Assembly: GCA_001794635.1 (NCBI GenBank)
Contig: MGKE01000008.1
Location: 1 to 52,993, forward strand
Direction of reading: 5' to 3'
DNA: 52,993 bases
Source of the DNA: Candidatus Yanofskybacteria bacterium RIFCSPLOWO2_01_FULL_39_28
GTDB taxonomy: Bacteria; Patescibacteriota; Minisyncoccia; 2-02-FULL-40-12; GWA2-44-9
Below the pieces are notes generated by a model, which saw only the letters and a program-made list of their open reading frames with translations, was not told the DNA's origin and made no database searches. The position numbers and the translations under genes are program-made. Positions 30,911 to 40,019 of the stretch are shown in pieces. Each line of letters starts with the position of its first letter. Positions within the stretch are counted from its first letter, which is position 1.

Positions 30911-32971
30911 ATGTTTAAACTAACATCAAAATATTCTCCAACTGGCGATCAGCCAGACGCAATCGCCAAACTCACTAAAGGACTTAAATCCGGCAAAAAA
31001 CACCAGGTGCTTTTGGGTGTAACGGGTTCAGGAAAAACTTTTACCATGGCCCAAGTTATTGCCAACTATGGCAAGCCGACCTTAATTGTTTCCCACAACA
31101 AAACTCTAGCCGCCCAATTATATAAAGAATTCAAGGAATTTTTCCCAAACAACGCCGTTCACTATTTCGTTTCATATTACGACTACTACCAGCCCGAAGC
31201 CTATATCCCCCACACTGATACCTATATTGAAAAAGATTCAAAAATTAATGAAGAGATAGACCGTCTAAGACATGCCGCTACCCAGGCTTTGATGTCCAGA
31301 GATGACGTAATTATCGTTGCCTCTGTTTCCTGTATATACAACCTTGGCTCGCCGGAAGAATACAAAAACATGGGTCTTAATATTTTTGAAAGCCAGAAAT
31401 TAAAACCCGACGAACTAATCAGGGGGTTAGTCCGCTTACAATACGCCCAAGACATAGAACTGAAGAGAGGCTGTTTCCGTAAAACCAGAAACGAAATAGA
31501 GCTGATGGGACCGGACGGACAAAATATTTTTAAAATAACTTTTGGGCCGATTTACTCTGCAACCTCAAAAAACAAATACACCCCGTCGGAAGGAATAATA
31601 AAAATAGCTCACGCCAGCATTACCGAGCCGGAAGAACTTGAAACCAAAGACCCCCAGTTTGAAAAAATCCTTGAAACCACAATATTGCCGGCTAAATATT
31701 GGTTAACTTCGGATAACAAAATAGGTATTGCCATTGAAAACATCAAAGCCGAACTTCAGCAAACAATGAAAGTTCTTAAAAAGAAAGGTAAAACTTTTGA
31801 AGCTAACCGTTTATATGAAAAAACAATGAGAGACATTGAAATGATGAGAAAAACTGGCTATTGCCACGGTATTGAGAACTACTCAAGACATATTGACTTC
31901 AGAAAATCCGGCGAACCACCTTATACTCTTCTTGACTTCTTTATTTCTAAGGGGGGATTTTTGACCATTATAGACGAATCGCATATTTCCCTGCCACAGT
32001 TCCGAGGAATGTATTTCGGCGATCATTCCCGCAAAAGCACTCTGGTAGATTATGGTTTCCGCCTGCCTTCAGCTCTAGATAATCGCCCTCTTAAGTTTCC
32101 GGAATTTGAAAAAAGAATACAAAATTTAGTTTACGTTTCAGCCACACCAAGCGAATATGAATTAAAAAAGGCCGGCAAAGAAAACATTGCCGAGCAGCTT
32201 ATCCGTCCGACCGGACTTCTTGATCCGACTATTGAAATACAACCGACCGAAAACCAGATTGAACACCTAATTGATGAGGTTAAAAAAAGAATCGTAAACA
32301 AAGAGAGAATAATTGTTACAACCTTGACCAAGAGAATGGCCGAGGATCTTTCAGAATTTTTGGCTGATGCCAAAATTAAAGTTAATTATCTTCACTCGGA
32401 GATTAAAACCTTAGAAAGGTTAAAAATATTAAAAGACTTCCGTCTTGGAACTTATGACGTGCTAGTCGGAGTTAACTTGTTAAGAGAAGGACTTGATTTG
32501 CCAGAAGTTTCTCTAATAGCTATTCTTGATGCTGACAAAGAAGGATTCCTCCGAAACACAACCACCCTTATTCAAACCATGGGCCGAGCGGCAAGGCATG
32601 TTAATGGTCACGTAATTCTCTACGCCGACAAGATGACCAAATCTATTCAGTCAGCCATGCATGAAACAATGCGCCGAAGAGAAAAACAGGAAGCCCACAA
32701 TACCGCTAACAACATTACTCCAACTACAATCATAAAAGCTATTGGTGATTTTGACCTACCAATTTCAAATAATGGCCTTGGTAAAACTAGACGCTGGGGC
32801 AAAGAAGAAGATGACATGGTTTATGTTTTCGGAAATGGCAGTAAGAATAAAATAATCGGCCAACTGACCAAAATGATGGAGCGCGCCGCCAAAAAAATGG
32901 AGTATGACAAAGCACTAGCATTACGGGAACAAATTAGGAAAATAAAAACCGGCTCGGTGGAGTCGGCTTGA
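30911..32971 (+). CDS. uvrB: Excinuclease ABC subunit B
   Basis: UvrB is the damage-verifying helicase of nucleotide excision repair. 686 residues: Walker A GVTGSGKT (~36-43), beta-hairpin YYDYYQPEAYIP (~95), DEAD-like IIDESHIS, motif VI QTMGRAARH, ATPSEYEL, and the C-terminal UVR domain MERAAKKMEYDKALALREQ that contacts UvrC. Standard length. The start is ATG 30911 with a weak AAGAG upstream. Only 17 bp separate it from the divergent ruvA, so the two share a very small control region. Confidence 0.97.
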   Translation: MFKLTSKYSPTGDQPDAIAKLTKGLKSGKKHQVLLGVTGSGKTFTMAQVIANYGKPTLIVSHNKTLAAQLYKEFKEFFPNNAVHYFVSYYDYYQPEAYIPHTDTYIEKDSKINEEIDRLRHAATQALMSRDDVIIVASVSCIYNLGSPEEYKNMGLNIFESQKLKPDELIRGLVRLQYAQDIELKRGCFRKTRNEIELMGPDGQNIFKITFGPIYSATSKNKYTPSEGIIKIAHASITEPEELETKDPQFEKILETTILPAKYWLTSDNKIGIAIENIKAELQQTMKVLKKKGKTFEANRLYEKTMRDIEMMRKTGYCHGIENYSRHIDFRKSGEPPYTLLDFFISKGGFLTIIDESHISLPQFRGMYFGDHSRKSTLVDYGFRLPSALDNRPLKFPEFEKRIQNLVYVSATPSEYELKKAGKENIAEQLIRPTGLLDPTIEIQPTENQIEHLIDEVKKRIVNKERIIVTTLTKRMAEDLSEFLADAKIKVNYLHSEIKTLERLKILKDFRLGTYDVLVGVNLLREGLDLPEVSLIAILDADKEGFLRNTTTLIQTMGRAARHVNGHVILYADKMTKSIQSAMHETMRRREKQEAHNTANNITPTTIIKAIGDFDLPISNNGLGKTRRWGKEEDDMVYVFGNGSKNKIIGQLTKMMERAAKKMEYDKALALREQIRKIKTGSVESA

Positions 32972-32982
32972 GTTGTTACTAC

Positions 32983-33405
32983 TTAAATTTCAGATTTAAA
33001 TTCCAGATCATATCGGCTCTTTAGAAAATCTGTTATCTCTGTTATAACATCGTCGTGGTCAGTAAAGCCCCTGACATGAACCCAGTTGCCACCTTGATGT
33101 TCAAAACAGTTATATTGAATTTTTTCATTTTGATGGTCGGGGGTGTGTTGAAGAGAAGCATAGAAAAGAAACCAGGGCTTGTCATTCTCGTCGTGGTAAA
33201 TATTGATTAGTTGTTCAATCCCGCCGTTTTGGTAATAAGAATCTATTTTCAGATAAACTTGTTTTCCGCCATGAACAGCCGGAACTGAAACTGACTCCAT
33301 CTTCCACGTTGAATAGTCAGGAAGAGCAACTTGGGCAGTAGCTAAAGAACTGAAGATCAATGTTGCAAAAACGGTCAATACGGCCGGCCAAAGACGGAGT
33401 TTCAT
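32983..33405 (-). CDS. Secreted hypothetical protein
   Basis: ATG 33405 gives MKLRLWPAVLTVFATLIFSSLATAQ, a signal peptide with cleavage near ATAQ; AAGGA lies just upstream. A longer frame to 33522 would add 39 hydrophobic residues that overlap the S20 start region, which is unlikely. The mature part (about 115 residues) holds many His/Asp/Tyr and resembles no domain I know; it ends KSRYDLEFKSEI. It converges with uvrB, ending 12 bp after it, with only a weak hairpin in between. Confidence 0.65.
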   Translation of the reverse strand: MKLRLWPAVLTVFATLIFSSLATAQVALPDYSTWKMESVSVPAVHGGKQVYLKIDSYYQNGGIEQLINIYHDENDKPWFLFYASLQHTPDHQNEKIQYNCFEHQGGNWVHVRGFTDHDDVITEITDFLKSRYDLEFKSEI

Positions 33406-33478
33406 GATTTCCTTCATTATCAAATAACATTTACCCTGCTTGTATAATATAAACAAATATAGTAATATAAGCAATACC

Positions 33479-33733
33479 GTGCCAATTACAGCATCAGCAA
33501 AAAAGGCGCTAAGACAATCCATAAGGCGAAAAGCCAGAAATTTAATACGCTCAAATGCTTATAAAACAGCTGTTAAACAGTTAAAAAAGGCAGTCGCTAC
33601 CAGCAAAGAAGAGGCCCAAAAACTTCTGCCTAAGGCCTACAAAGCCATAGATAAAGCCGCCAAAACCGGCGTCATCAAGAAAAATAAAGCCGCCCGACTC
33701 AAGTCCGGTGTTGCCAAACTCTTAGTCAAGTAA
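33479..33733 (+). CDS. rpsT: Ribosomal protein bS20
   Basis: 84 residues starting at GTG 33479: PITASAKKALRQSIRRKARN, then a Lys/Ala-rich helix and KNKAARLKSGVAKLL. The basic three-helix bundle and SAKKALRQS motif identify S20, which binds 16S rRNA. The longer frame begins upstream at 33440, but those residues are not S20-like. A TATAAT box lies at 33443-33448 with a poor -35. A strong terminator follows. Confidence 0.93.
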   Translation: MPITASAKKALRQSIRRKARNLIRSNAYKTAVKQLKKAVATSKEEAQKLLPKAYKAIDKAAKTGVIKKNKAARLKSGVAKLLVK

Positions 33734-33735
33734 AA

Positions 33736-33761
33736 ACCGGCCGCCTCAGGCGGCCGGTTTT
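33736..33761. terminator. Bidirectional terminator between rpsT and ftsW
   Basis: AAACCGGCCGCC-TCA-GGCGGCCGGTTT with A and T runs on the two sides. It overlaps the stop of the FtsW/RodA gene. Confidence 0.88.
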
Positions 33762-34842
33762 AAACTCTCTTTGCCACATTCAAAACAATTCCCACTCCAG
33801 CCAGTAGAACCATCATTGCTGTTCCGCCGTAACTGACAAATGGTAAAGGAATTCCGGTCAAAGGCACTAAACCAATTATTGCTCCGATATTTAGAAATGC
33901 CTGGCCGACAATCCAGGCCACCACTCCCATTACAAGTAGTTTACCAAATTTATCGCTAATATTGTGGGCTGTCTTAACCGTTAGAAAGGTAAAAAATACA
34001 AATAACCCAATCAAGACGCCTGCTCCAACCAGACCCAGCTCTTCTACCAAAATTGCAAAAATAGAATCATTGGTTACTTCGGGAAGAAAGCCAAATTTTT
34101 GAGTACTCTTGCCAAAACCAACCCCAAACATACCTCCCGAACCAACAGCAATAAGAGATTGGTTTAACTGGTAAGAAATACCTCTCGGATCAATTGATGG
34201 GTCAAGAAAAGTCTTAACCCGATTAAATCTATAAGGTTCAACCACAATCATCAAACCCAGAACACCAATAATAAGCAGGCCGATAATTAAAAAATGTTTG
34301 ACCGGAGAACCGGCGAAAAAATAAATGGCCGATGAAATTATTGTTACTATGATTAGTGTTCCGATATCTGGCTGAAGCAAAAGAAGAATTGCTACAAAAC
34401 TCAAGACAATAAGAAATGGGGCTGTGCCATAAGACCAGTTTCTGATTCTCTCATCGCGATTGCCAAACCAAGCGGCCAGATAAATTATTAGAGCCAATTT
34501 TAAAATTTCTGATGGCTGGAGAGATAAGCCGCCAATATCAAGCCACCTTGTTGCGCCTTTTAAGTTGTGACCAAAATTAGGCAGAAAAACCAAGATCATC
34601 ATCAAAAGAGCGCCAAACAAAATCGGAAGTGACACTTTTTTCCAAAATTTATAATCAATTTTAAAAAACAAAAACATCAATGCCAATCCGGGTAAAACAC
34701 CGTACAATAGTTGGTGGGTTAAATAATAATAAGAAGAACCGAATTTCTTCTGTCCTTCCACAATTCCAGCCGACGACAAAACAATTAGTCCAAAAATAAG
34801 CAGAAGTAAGGTTGTAGCAAAAATCGCTTTAGCCATATACAT
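33760..34842 (-). CDS. ftsW: FtsW/RodA/SpoVE (SEDS) family glycosyltransferase
   Basis: SEDS proteins polymerise peptidoglycan strands outside the membrane. The 360-residue protein has about ten helices and the signatures SLQPSEILKLALIIYLA, GVGFGKSTQKFGFLPEVTNDSIFA and SYGGTAMMVLLAGVGI. RodA and FtsW cannot be told apart safely from sequence alone; ftsW is my best guess. A -10-like TATACT lies only a few nt upstream of the ATG, so the transcript may be leaderless. The terminator of the ABC remnant lies directly upstream. Confidence 0.9.
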   Translation of the reverse strand: MYMAKAIFATTLLLLIFGLIVLSSAGIVEGQKKFGSSYYYLTHQLLYGVLPGLALMFLFFKIDYKFWKKVSLPILFGALLMMILVFLPNFGHNLKGATRWLDIGGLSLQPSEILKLALIIYLAAWFGNRDERIRNWSYGTAPFLIVLSFVAILLLLQPDIGTLIIVTIISSAIYFFAGSPVKHFLIIGLLIIGVLGLMIVVEPYRFNRVKTFLDPSIDPRGISYQLNQSLIAVGSGGMFGVGFGKSTQKFGFLPEVTNDSIFAILVEELGLVGAGVLIGLFVFFTFLTVKTAHNISDKFGKLLVMGVVAWIVGQAFLNIGAIIGLVPLTGIPLPFVSYGGTAMMVLLAGVGIVLNVAKRV

Positions 34843-34852
34843 CTAGTATAAT

Positions 34853-34876
34853 ATAAAACCCGAGATTTATCTCGGG
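34853..34876 (-). terminator. Terminator of the ABC remnant
   Basis: CCCGAGAT/ATCTCGGG with a 2-nt loop, followed on the minus strand by TTTTATATT. Confidence 0.85.
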
Positions 34877-34877
34877 T

Positions 34878-35600
34878 CTATTCCTGAAAACTTTGAAGAT
34901 CAACTAATTTCTTGTAAATCCCATTTAGGGCCAACAACTCGTCGTGTCTGCCAATCTCAGCAACTCCTCCGTCGTGAAGAACAACTATTTTGTCTGCCTT
35001 TTTAACAGTGCTTAAGCGATGAGCAATAATTAATGTGGTTCTGCTCTTAATAAGCACTTCTAGGGCCTGTTGAACATACATCTCTGATTCAGAGTCAAGA
35101 GCCGAAGTTGCCTCGTCTAAGATAAGAATTTTCGGGTCCCTAACGAGAGCTCTGGCAATAGCCACTCTCTGTTTCTGACCGGCTGAAAGTTTAACTCCCC
35201 TCTCTCCTACAATCTGATCGTAACCATCAACAAATCTTTTTCCGGTGATAAAATTATGAGCATACGAGACACGAGCGGCCTCTTCAATAACCCTTTCATC
35301 TTTCATCTTATCAATATCACCATAAGCAATATTGAGCCTGATAGTATCGTTGAAAAGAGAAACATCTTGAGGAACAACAGCCATCTGTGACCTTAGTGAG
35401 TTTAAAGTCAAACATTTTATATTATTGCCCCCAATCATGATTTTACCTTCCGATGAATCATAATACCTACATATCAGATCTATTAGTGTTGTTTTTCCTA
35501 CACCGCTTTCTCCCACAATAGCAACTGTCTCGCCTTCTTTAATGGTTAAATTTATTTTCTTTAGAACTGGATCGCTGGTTTCTTTATATCCAAAAGACCA
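34878..35600 (-). pseudogene. ABC exporter, ATP-binding domain only (5'-truncated)
   Basis: The C-terminal 212 residues form an intact nucleotide-binding domain: GESGVGKTTL (Walker A), VVPQDVSLF (Q-loop), LSAGQKQRVAIARAL (signature), ILDEATSALD (Walker B) and IIAHRLSTVKKADK (switch His). The frame continues upstream through SFGYKETSDPVLKKINLTIKEG and then stops making sense at about 35598. The usual transmembrane domain of an MsbA-type exporter (about 330 residues) is missing. The frame meets another gene fragment head to head on the opposite strand. Not functional as an exporter by itself. Confidence 0.8.
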
Positions 35601-35757
35601 ATATGCTATAGGATTTTCCTATGACTACACCCACCAAGAACCATCCGAAGGCCAAAACAAAGAATATATGGATCCGGTAATGGATATCTTAAAAAGAAAA
35701 TTCGGTAATGACTTGGTTGGTTGGGACATCGCTTCGCCAGTCTGGATAATTAAATAA
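35599..35757 (+). pseudogene. 3' fragment of an unrecognised gene, opposite strand
   Basis: The last ~52 codons read YAIGFSYDYTHQEPSEGQNK and then EYMDPVMDILKRKFGNDLVG before the stop at 35757. The composition looks coding and continues cleanly to a terminator-bearing gap, but its beginning would fall inside the antisense ABC fragment, so the gene is 5'-truncated. I do not recognise the protein. Confidence 0.5.
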
Positions 35758-35798
35758 AATTTAAACTGTAACCAAAAGGGTTAAGGACACGGAATTAT

Positions 35799-35820
35799 AA
35801 AACCGCCGAGAGGCGGTTTT
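35799..35820. terminator. Bidirectional terminator
   Basis: AAAACCGCC-GAGA-GGCGGTTTT between the + strand fragment and hicA. Confidence 0.85.
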
Positions 35821-35835
35821 ATAATTTGATAATGT

Positions 35836-36072
35836 TTATTTTTTACCCAAAAGTCGAAGAAATTCCTGAACAGGTATTTTTGATTGTCGCAAAATACTGG
35901 CCAAATCCTTTCTAGATATATCTCGCGTATGCCGAGGTACTGTTGCAAATCTATTGTGGTCTTTAAAATGCCTGAGAAATACATGACTTCCTTTTTGTCT
36001 GACGACAAAAAAACCAGCTTTCAATAAAACTCTAACAATAGCCGAATAGTTGAGCATCGGTAAAATGCTCAT
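35836..36072 (-). CDS. hicA: HicA-type mRNA interferase toxin
   Basis: 78 residues matching HicA: a double-stranded-RNA-binding fold with LLKAGFFVVRQKGSHVFLRH (the catalytic His lies in GSH) and VPRHTRDISRKDLASILRQ. HicA cleaves mRNA when the antitoxin is lost. Its start overlaps the end of hicB by 4 nt (ATGA). Order is antitoxin then toxin, the reverse of the common hicAB order. No helix-turn-helix is visible in the pair. Confidence 0.88.
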   Translation of the reverse strand: MSILPMLNYSAIVRVLLKAGFFVVRQKGSHVFLRHFKDHNRFATVPRHTRDISRKDLASILRQSKIPVQEFLRLLGKK

Positions 36073-36350
36073 AGATGCATTGCCACTGGACCGGAAAGTT
36101 TAGAAAATTTTCCGCGGCCACTTACCCGGCCTTCATCGTCAATAACGACCTTGTCGTCATCAAAGGCAACCTCACAAAGTAGTTCAATGAGGTCTTTGGC
36201 CATATATTTGGCATCGGAAAGCGTTGAGCCCTGTGTCATTGTCTTGTCAAAACTCGGGACTTCAACAAGAAACAACTTGTCAGCGCGATCGTACCATATT
36301 GCCACGTTAAAATTTCCATATTTAGTTTTTATCAAATATTTCTTTTTCAT
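36069..36350 (-). CDS. hicB: HicB-type antitoxin
   Basis: 93 residues with the degenerate RNase H-like fold of HicB: YGNFNVAIWYDRADKLFLVEVPSFDKTMTQGSTLSDA. It neutralises HicA. The typical C-terminal DNA-binding domain (ribbon or helix type) is short or absent, so autoregulation is doubtful. The 4-nt overlap with hicA indicates coupled translation. Confidence 0.78.
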   Translation of the reverse strand: MKKKYLIKTKYGNFNVAIWYDRADKLFLVEVPSFDKTMTQGSTLSDAKYMAKDLIELLCEVAFDDDKVVIDDEGRVSGRGKFSKLSGPVAMHL

Positions 36351-36374
36351 ATACCCGTAAACATAGCATGGAAA

Positions 36375-37517
36375 TTAGAAAAATGAAATAGGTGGAATTT
36401 TTGAATCTATTAAAAAAATAATGAGTCCAATAATAGCCCCGATAGCTGATACCATCCAAAAACGCATTGTGACTTGTGTTTCAGGCCAGCCGAGAGCTTC
36501 AAAGTGATGGTGAATAGGCGTAGAAAGAAATATTTTCTTGCCACGCAATTTTTTAGAAATTAATTGAATAATAACCGAGCCGGACTCCATTATAAAAATA
36601 ATGCCGATTGGTATAAGAAGTAGTGGTGTGTTAGTAAGCATAGCCACAACACCGATAGTCACCCCAAGGGCCATTGAACCGGTATCACCCATAAAAAACT
36701 TGGCCGGATAAATATTGAACCACAAAAAGGCGACCAGCGAACCCATAATTGCCGCCATAAAGACAACTAGATCCATCCTGCCTTGATCAAAAGCAATAGC
36801 GGCATAGGCTCCAAACATAGTAAGAAAAACACCGGCTGCCAGACCGTCCAGACCATCAGTTTCATTGGCAGAAAAAGCCGAAGCCATAATTATAAAAACA
36901 AAGAAAACTATATACCACCAACCAACTTCTAAATCTCCAAGAAAAGGAATATTAATAAAGTCCCAGCCGAGCTTTGTATAAAACCACCAAGCGCCGCCAG
37001 CCCCGACAAGGGCATACATAATCAAACGATGACTCATTCTTAATCCACCGCCGCCAGGCCCAACTCTTAAAACTCCAAGAAAATCATCAAGTAAACCAAA
37101 CAAAGCCGCCACTATCATCGCCGCAAAAGGAACCCAGGTTTGCCCACGAGAAAGGAAGTTGAACTGACCAAGAACGGAATTAGGATACCATTTTGATAAT
37201 AACCAAAATCCAAGCGTCAAAATAACAACTGCGGCCCAAATCACCACCCCACCCATAGTTGGTGTTCCCTCCTTTTTCTTGTGTATTTTACCCATGATAG
37301 AACCCCCCTCTGTATGAAGCAGTTTAAATGCAGTTTCAGTTTTAATTTGTTTGCCTAGGTTGTGTTTATATAAAATTTTTGTCCAAAAAGGAGTAATTAA
37401 AAATGTTACAAAAAAAGCCAGTGTCGCCATGATGAATATACGAACCACATTAAATATTGTGAAAACACTATCGCTCAATTTAAAATTAAAAATTAAAAAC
37501 TCAAAACTACAATTCAA
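36375..37517 (-). CDS. mraY: Phospho-N-acetylmuramoyl-pentapeptide transferase
   Basis: MraY makes lipid I from UDP-MurNAc-pentapeptide and undecaprenyl phosphate. 380 residues with ten helices and the signatures HKKKEGTPTMGGVV, GLLDDFLG, NETDGLDGLAAG, FMGDTGSMALG and STPIHHHFEALGWPE. The N-terminal ~18 residues are encoded by an AT-rich tract (AAAATTAAAA repeats) and look like a recent extension; the true start is probably just before SDSVFTIFNVV. It lies upstream of hicBA and downstream of dacA on the minus strand. Confidence 0.95.
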   Translation of the reverse strand: MNCSFEFLIFNFKLSDSVFTIFNVVRIFIMATLAFFVTFLITPFWTKILYKHNLGKQIKTETAFKLLHTEGGSIMGKIHKKKEGTPTMGGVVIWAAVVILTLGFWLLSKWYPNSVLGQFNFLSRGQTWVPFAAMIVAALFGLLDDFLGVLRVGPGGGGLRMSHRLIMYALVGAGGAWWFYTKLGWDFINIPFLGDLEVGWWYIVFFVFIIMASAFSANETDGLDGLAAGVFLTMFGAYAAIAFDQGRMDLVVFMAAIMGSLVAFLWFNIYPAKFFMGDTGSMALGVTIGVVAMLTNTPLLLIPIGIIFIMESGSVIIQLISKKLRGKKIFLSTPIHHHFEALGWPETQVTMRFWMVSAIGAIIGLIIFLIDSKIPPISFF

Positions 37518-37590
37518 AATCTAAAATTTATTTAATAAATTTTGAATTTTAACCTGAAATTTTAACTTTTAAATTTTTACTTTTAACTAT
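37498..37590. repeat. AT-rich imperfect inverted repeat in the mraY/dacA gap
   Basis: TTCAAAAT..AAAATTTATT against AATAAATTTTGAA forms a long weak stem, next to TTTAACTTTTAAA tracts. It extends into the 5' end of mraY. No gene is seen. Confidence 0.55.
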
Positions 37591-38526
37591 CTACTGCCAT
37601 TTATACGCTTGCCTGGCCCAGTCTATTAATTTCTGGGTATCACCAAACCGATCTTGCGACCCAAGAACAATACTGACAATTTTGGATGGATAATCGGGAA
37701 CGCTGGCTACCAATATCATACACTGACCCGCCCCATCTGTATAACCAGTTTTGCCGCCAACCAAATCTTTTATTAATCCGATGAGCAGATTAGTGCTTCT
37801 AGCTGTATGTTTAATTTTCTCATCACTTGATTCAATAATCGTTGTCTTCTTGGCTGATATGTCCCAAATCTCCTGATAGTTCAAAGAGTATTCTACCAAT
37901 TTTATTAAATCTTGAACAGAAGAATGGGCATTATCATTCAACCCGGCCGGATCAATAAAATTAGAATTAAACATTCCGAGTGATTGTGCTTTCAAATTCA
38001 TTTCTTGAACAAAATCTATTTCGCTGGTTTTTGCGTAAGAAACTAGGGCATAAGCAGCGTCATTAGAAGATTCTATGAGCATCAGTTTCAAAAGATTGCG
38101 GATGCTAATTTTTTCACCTAAATACAAATCCTGTTTCTCTCCATCTACCTTAATTGAGTCTTCTGAAATGGTTACAATATCATCTAAGTTCGTCTTTTCC
38201 AATACTATAACCGCACTCATAATTTTAGTTAAAGAAGCTATTGGAAGTTTTAAGTCGCTATTTTTTTCAAACAAAAAACGGCCTGAGCGAGTGTCATAAA
38301 TTAGAGCCGATTTGGCGCTTAACACTGGCTCAGGAAAATTTGAATTTAGGACTGGGATATAATTCGGCCCGGAGATTGGCAGTATAAAAGCTTGTTGTTT
38401 TTCGTCAACATAGTCATAAGAAAAACTAATTACTCCAACGTTGTCCCTAGAGTTTTTAAAGACGAAAAAAAAGTTAACGGCAAAAAGAACAATTATGGTA
38501 ATTGTGGCAAAATAAACTTTGAACAT
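37591..38526 (-). CDS. dacA: D-alanyl-D-alanine carboxypeptidase (S11, PBP5-like)
   Basis: 311 residues with an N-terminal membrane anchor (VYFATITIIVLFAVNFFFVF). The penicillin-binding motifs are SLTK (in IASLTKIMS, ~residue 97), SSN (in ESSNDAAYAL) and KTG (in GGKTGYTDGAG). It trims the last D-Ala from peptidoglycan stem peptides. The C-terminal amphipathic domain of E. coli PBP5 is lacking, so the N-terminal helix alone anchors it. It sits 8 bp after aspS, probably in one transcript with it. Confidence 0.92.
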   Translation of the reverse strand: MFKVYFATITIIVLFAVNFFFVFKNSRDNVGVISFSYDYVDEKQQAFILPISGPNYIPVLNSNFPEPVLSAKSALIYDTRSGRFLFEKNSDLKLPIASLTKIMSAVIVLEKTNLDDIVTISEDSIKVDGEKQDLYLGEKISIRNLLKLMLIESSNDAAYALVSYAKTSEIDFVQEMNLKAQSLGMFNSNFIDPAGLNDNAHSSVQDLIKLVEYSLNYQEIWDISAKKTTIIESSDEKIKHTARSTNLLIGLIKDLVGGKTGYTDGAGQCMILVASVPDYPSKIVSIVLGSQDRFGDTQKLIDWARQAYKWQ

Positions 38527-38534
38527 TACTAAAA

Positions 38535-39956
38535 TTACTTTTCAATCTTTAGGTGCAATTCTTTAAGCTGCTTTTTACTAAGCTCTGAGGGTGCAACCAT
38601 AACCGACGTGCGGCCAGAGCTTGTTTGGGGAAATGCCTGAACCTCTCTCAAAAATTCCTCTCCGGTAAAAGTCATAATCAATCTTTCTATTCCATGAGCA
38701 AGGCCGCCGTGCGGCGGAGCCCCATATTTAAATGCTTCCAACATATGGCCAAATTGCTCTTGTATTTCTTCTTTTGTATAACCCATTACCTTAAAAACAG
38801 CTTCCAACATTTCTGATTTGTGGGCGCGAATACTACCGCCGCCAACTTCAAACCCATTGCAAACCAAGTCATATTGAGTTGTGAGTATTTTGTCTATGTT
38901 TTCACCCTTCAAAAGCCAACCTACGTGTTCCGGCTTGGCATGAGAAAATGGATTGTGAGTAAAAGTCCAGTTACCTTCAGTGTTTTTTTCAAAGAATGGA
39001 AAATCTTTTACCCAGGCAAAAGCTAAAATCCCGTTCTTTTTATCTTCTTCGGTTCTTAAGTCAAACTTATCCGCACCAAATTTATCCATAGCTTCCTGGT
39101 AAGTAAATACCGGAAATGGCTTTTGTTTTAATTTGTAACCCATTCCTTCTGCGACCGTTGTGATCATCTCTTCATCTAAAGCCATAAATTCTTCCTGATT
39201 CACAAAACTCATTTCCATATCAATTTGGCTATGCTCAAATCCCCTATCCGCCCTCAAATCATCATCGCGTAAACAGCGAGCTATCTGGAAATATTTTTCA
39301 AAACCGGCTACCATCAGCAATTGCTTATACTGTTGCGGACTTTGTGGTAAAGCAAAAAACTTGCCTGGATTAATACGCGACGGCACGACAAATGTACGCG
39401 CACCTTCAGGAGTCGGAGCCGAAAGTATCGGCGTTTCAATTTCTATAAATCCTTTTTTAAATAAAAACTGTCTGATGCGATCTACAAACTCAGAGCGCAG
39501 TTTTATGTTTTTCTGAAGACGAGGTCTCTTTAAATCCAAATATCGGTATTTCAAACGCATCTCTTCATCAATATCATGACCGTCAGTATCAATAGGAAAA
39601 GGCATTGCTTCCGACTGGTTTAAAACTTCCAGTTCCATTGGTTCTATTTCAACCTTGCCAGTTTCAATTTCCGGATTAACCATTTTTTCTGGACGTTGCT
39701 TAACAAGTCCTTTCACGCGAATGACCCATTCCGGACGAAGTTTTTCAGCCAGGTCATAGAGGTTAAACCTCTCGGCAGATTTAGATTTAACCTCAATCTC
39801 TGGGGATTTGACAAAAACCATCTGAACTACTCCACTTCTGTCCCGCAGATCAATAAAAATTATTTTCCCCTGATCACGCCGGACATTAACCCAACCGAAA
39901 AGATCAACTTCCTTTCCGACAAGGTCTTTAGTTTCAGCTATATAAGTGCGTTTCAT
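38535..39956 (-). CDS. aspS: Aspartyl-tRNA synthetase, without GAD insertion
   Basis: The frame begins at ATG 39956, with a TTG two codons earlier. 473 residues: N-terminal OB-fold anticodon domain (GWVNVRRDQGKIIFIDLRD), class II core with QSPQQYKQLLM, CLRDDDLRADRGFEHSQIDMEMSFV and the GGLAHGIERLIM motif 3. Bacterial AspRS usually has ~590 residues with a ~100-residue GAD insertion. That insertion is reduced here to the short stretch around YQEAMDKFGADKFDLRT. Discriminating and non-discriminating forms cannot be separated by eye. It precedes dacA. Confidence 0.95.
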   Translation of the reverse strand: MKRTYIAETKDLVGKEVDLFGWVNVRRDQGKIIFIDLRDRSGVVQMVFVKSPEIEVKSKSAERFNLYDLAEKLRPEWVIRVKGLVKQRPEKMVNPEIETGKVEIEPMELEVLNQSEAMPFPIDTDGHDIDEEMRLKYRYLDLKRPRLQKNIKLRSEFVDRIRQFLFKKGFIEIETPILSAPTPEGARTFVVPSRINPGKFFALPQSPQQYKQLLMVAGFEKYFQIARCLRDDDLRADRGFEHSQIDMEMSFVNQEEFMALDEEMITTVAEGMGYKLKQKPFPVFTYQEAMDKFGADKFDLRTEEDKKNGILAFAWVKDFPFFEKNTEGNWTFTHNPFSHAKPEHVGWLLKGENIDKILTTQYDLVCNGFEVGGGSIRAHKSEMLEAVFKVMGYTKEEIQEQFGHMLEAFKYGAPPHGGLAHGIERLIMTFTGEEFLREVQAFPQTSSGRTSVMVAPSELSKKQLKELHLKIEK

Positions 39957-39991
39957 GATCAAATATTAACATAGAAAGTATAAACAATAAA

Positions 39992-40019
39992 GAAAAAGGC
40001 TCGCAATTTAACGCGAGCC
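39992..40019 (-). terminator. Terminator of the 84-residue membrane protein gene
   Basis: GGCTCGC/GCGAGCC stem; the stop of the gene lies within it and TTTTTCTTT follows on the minus strand. Confidence 0.8.
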
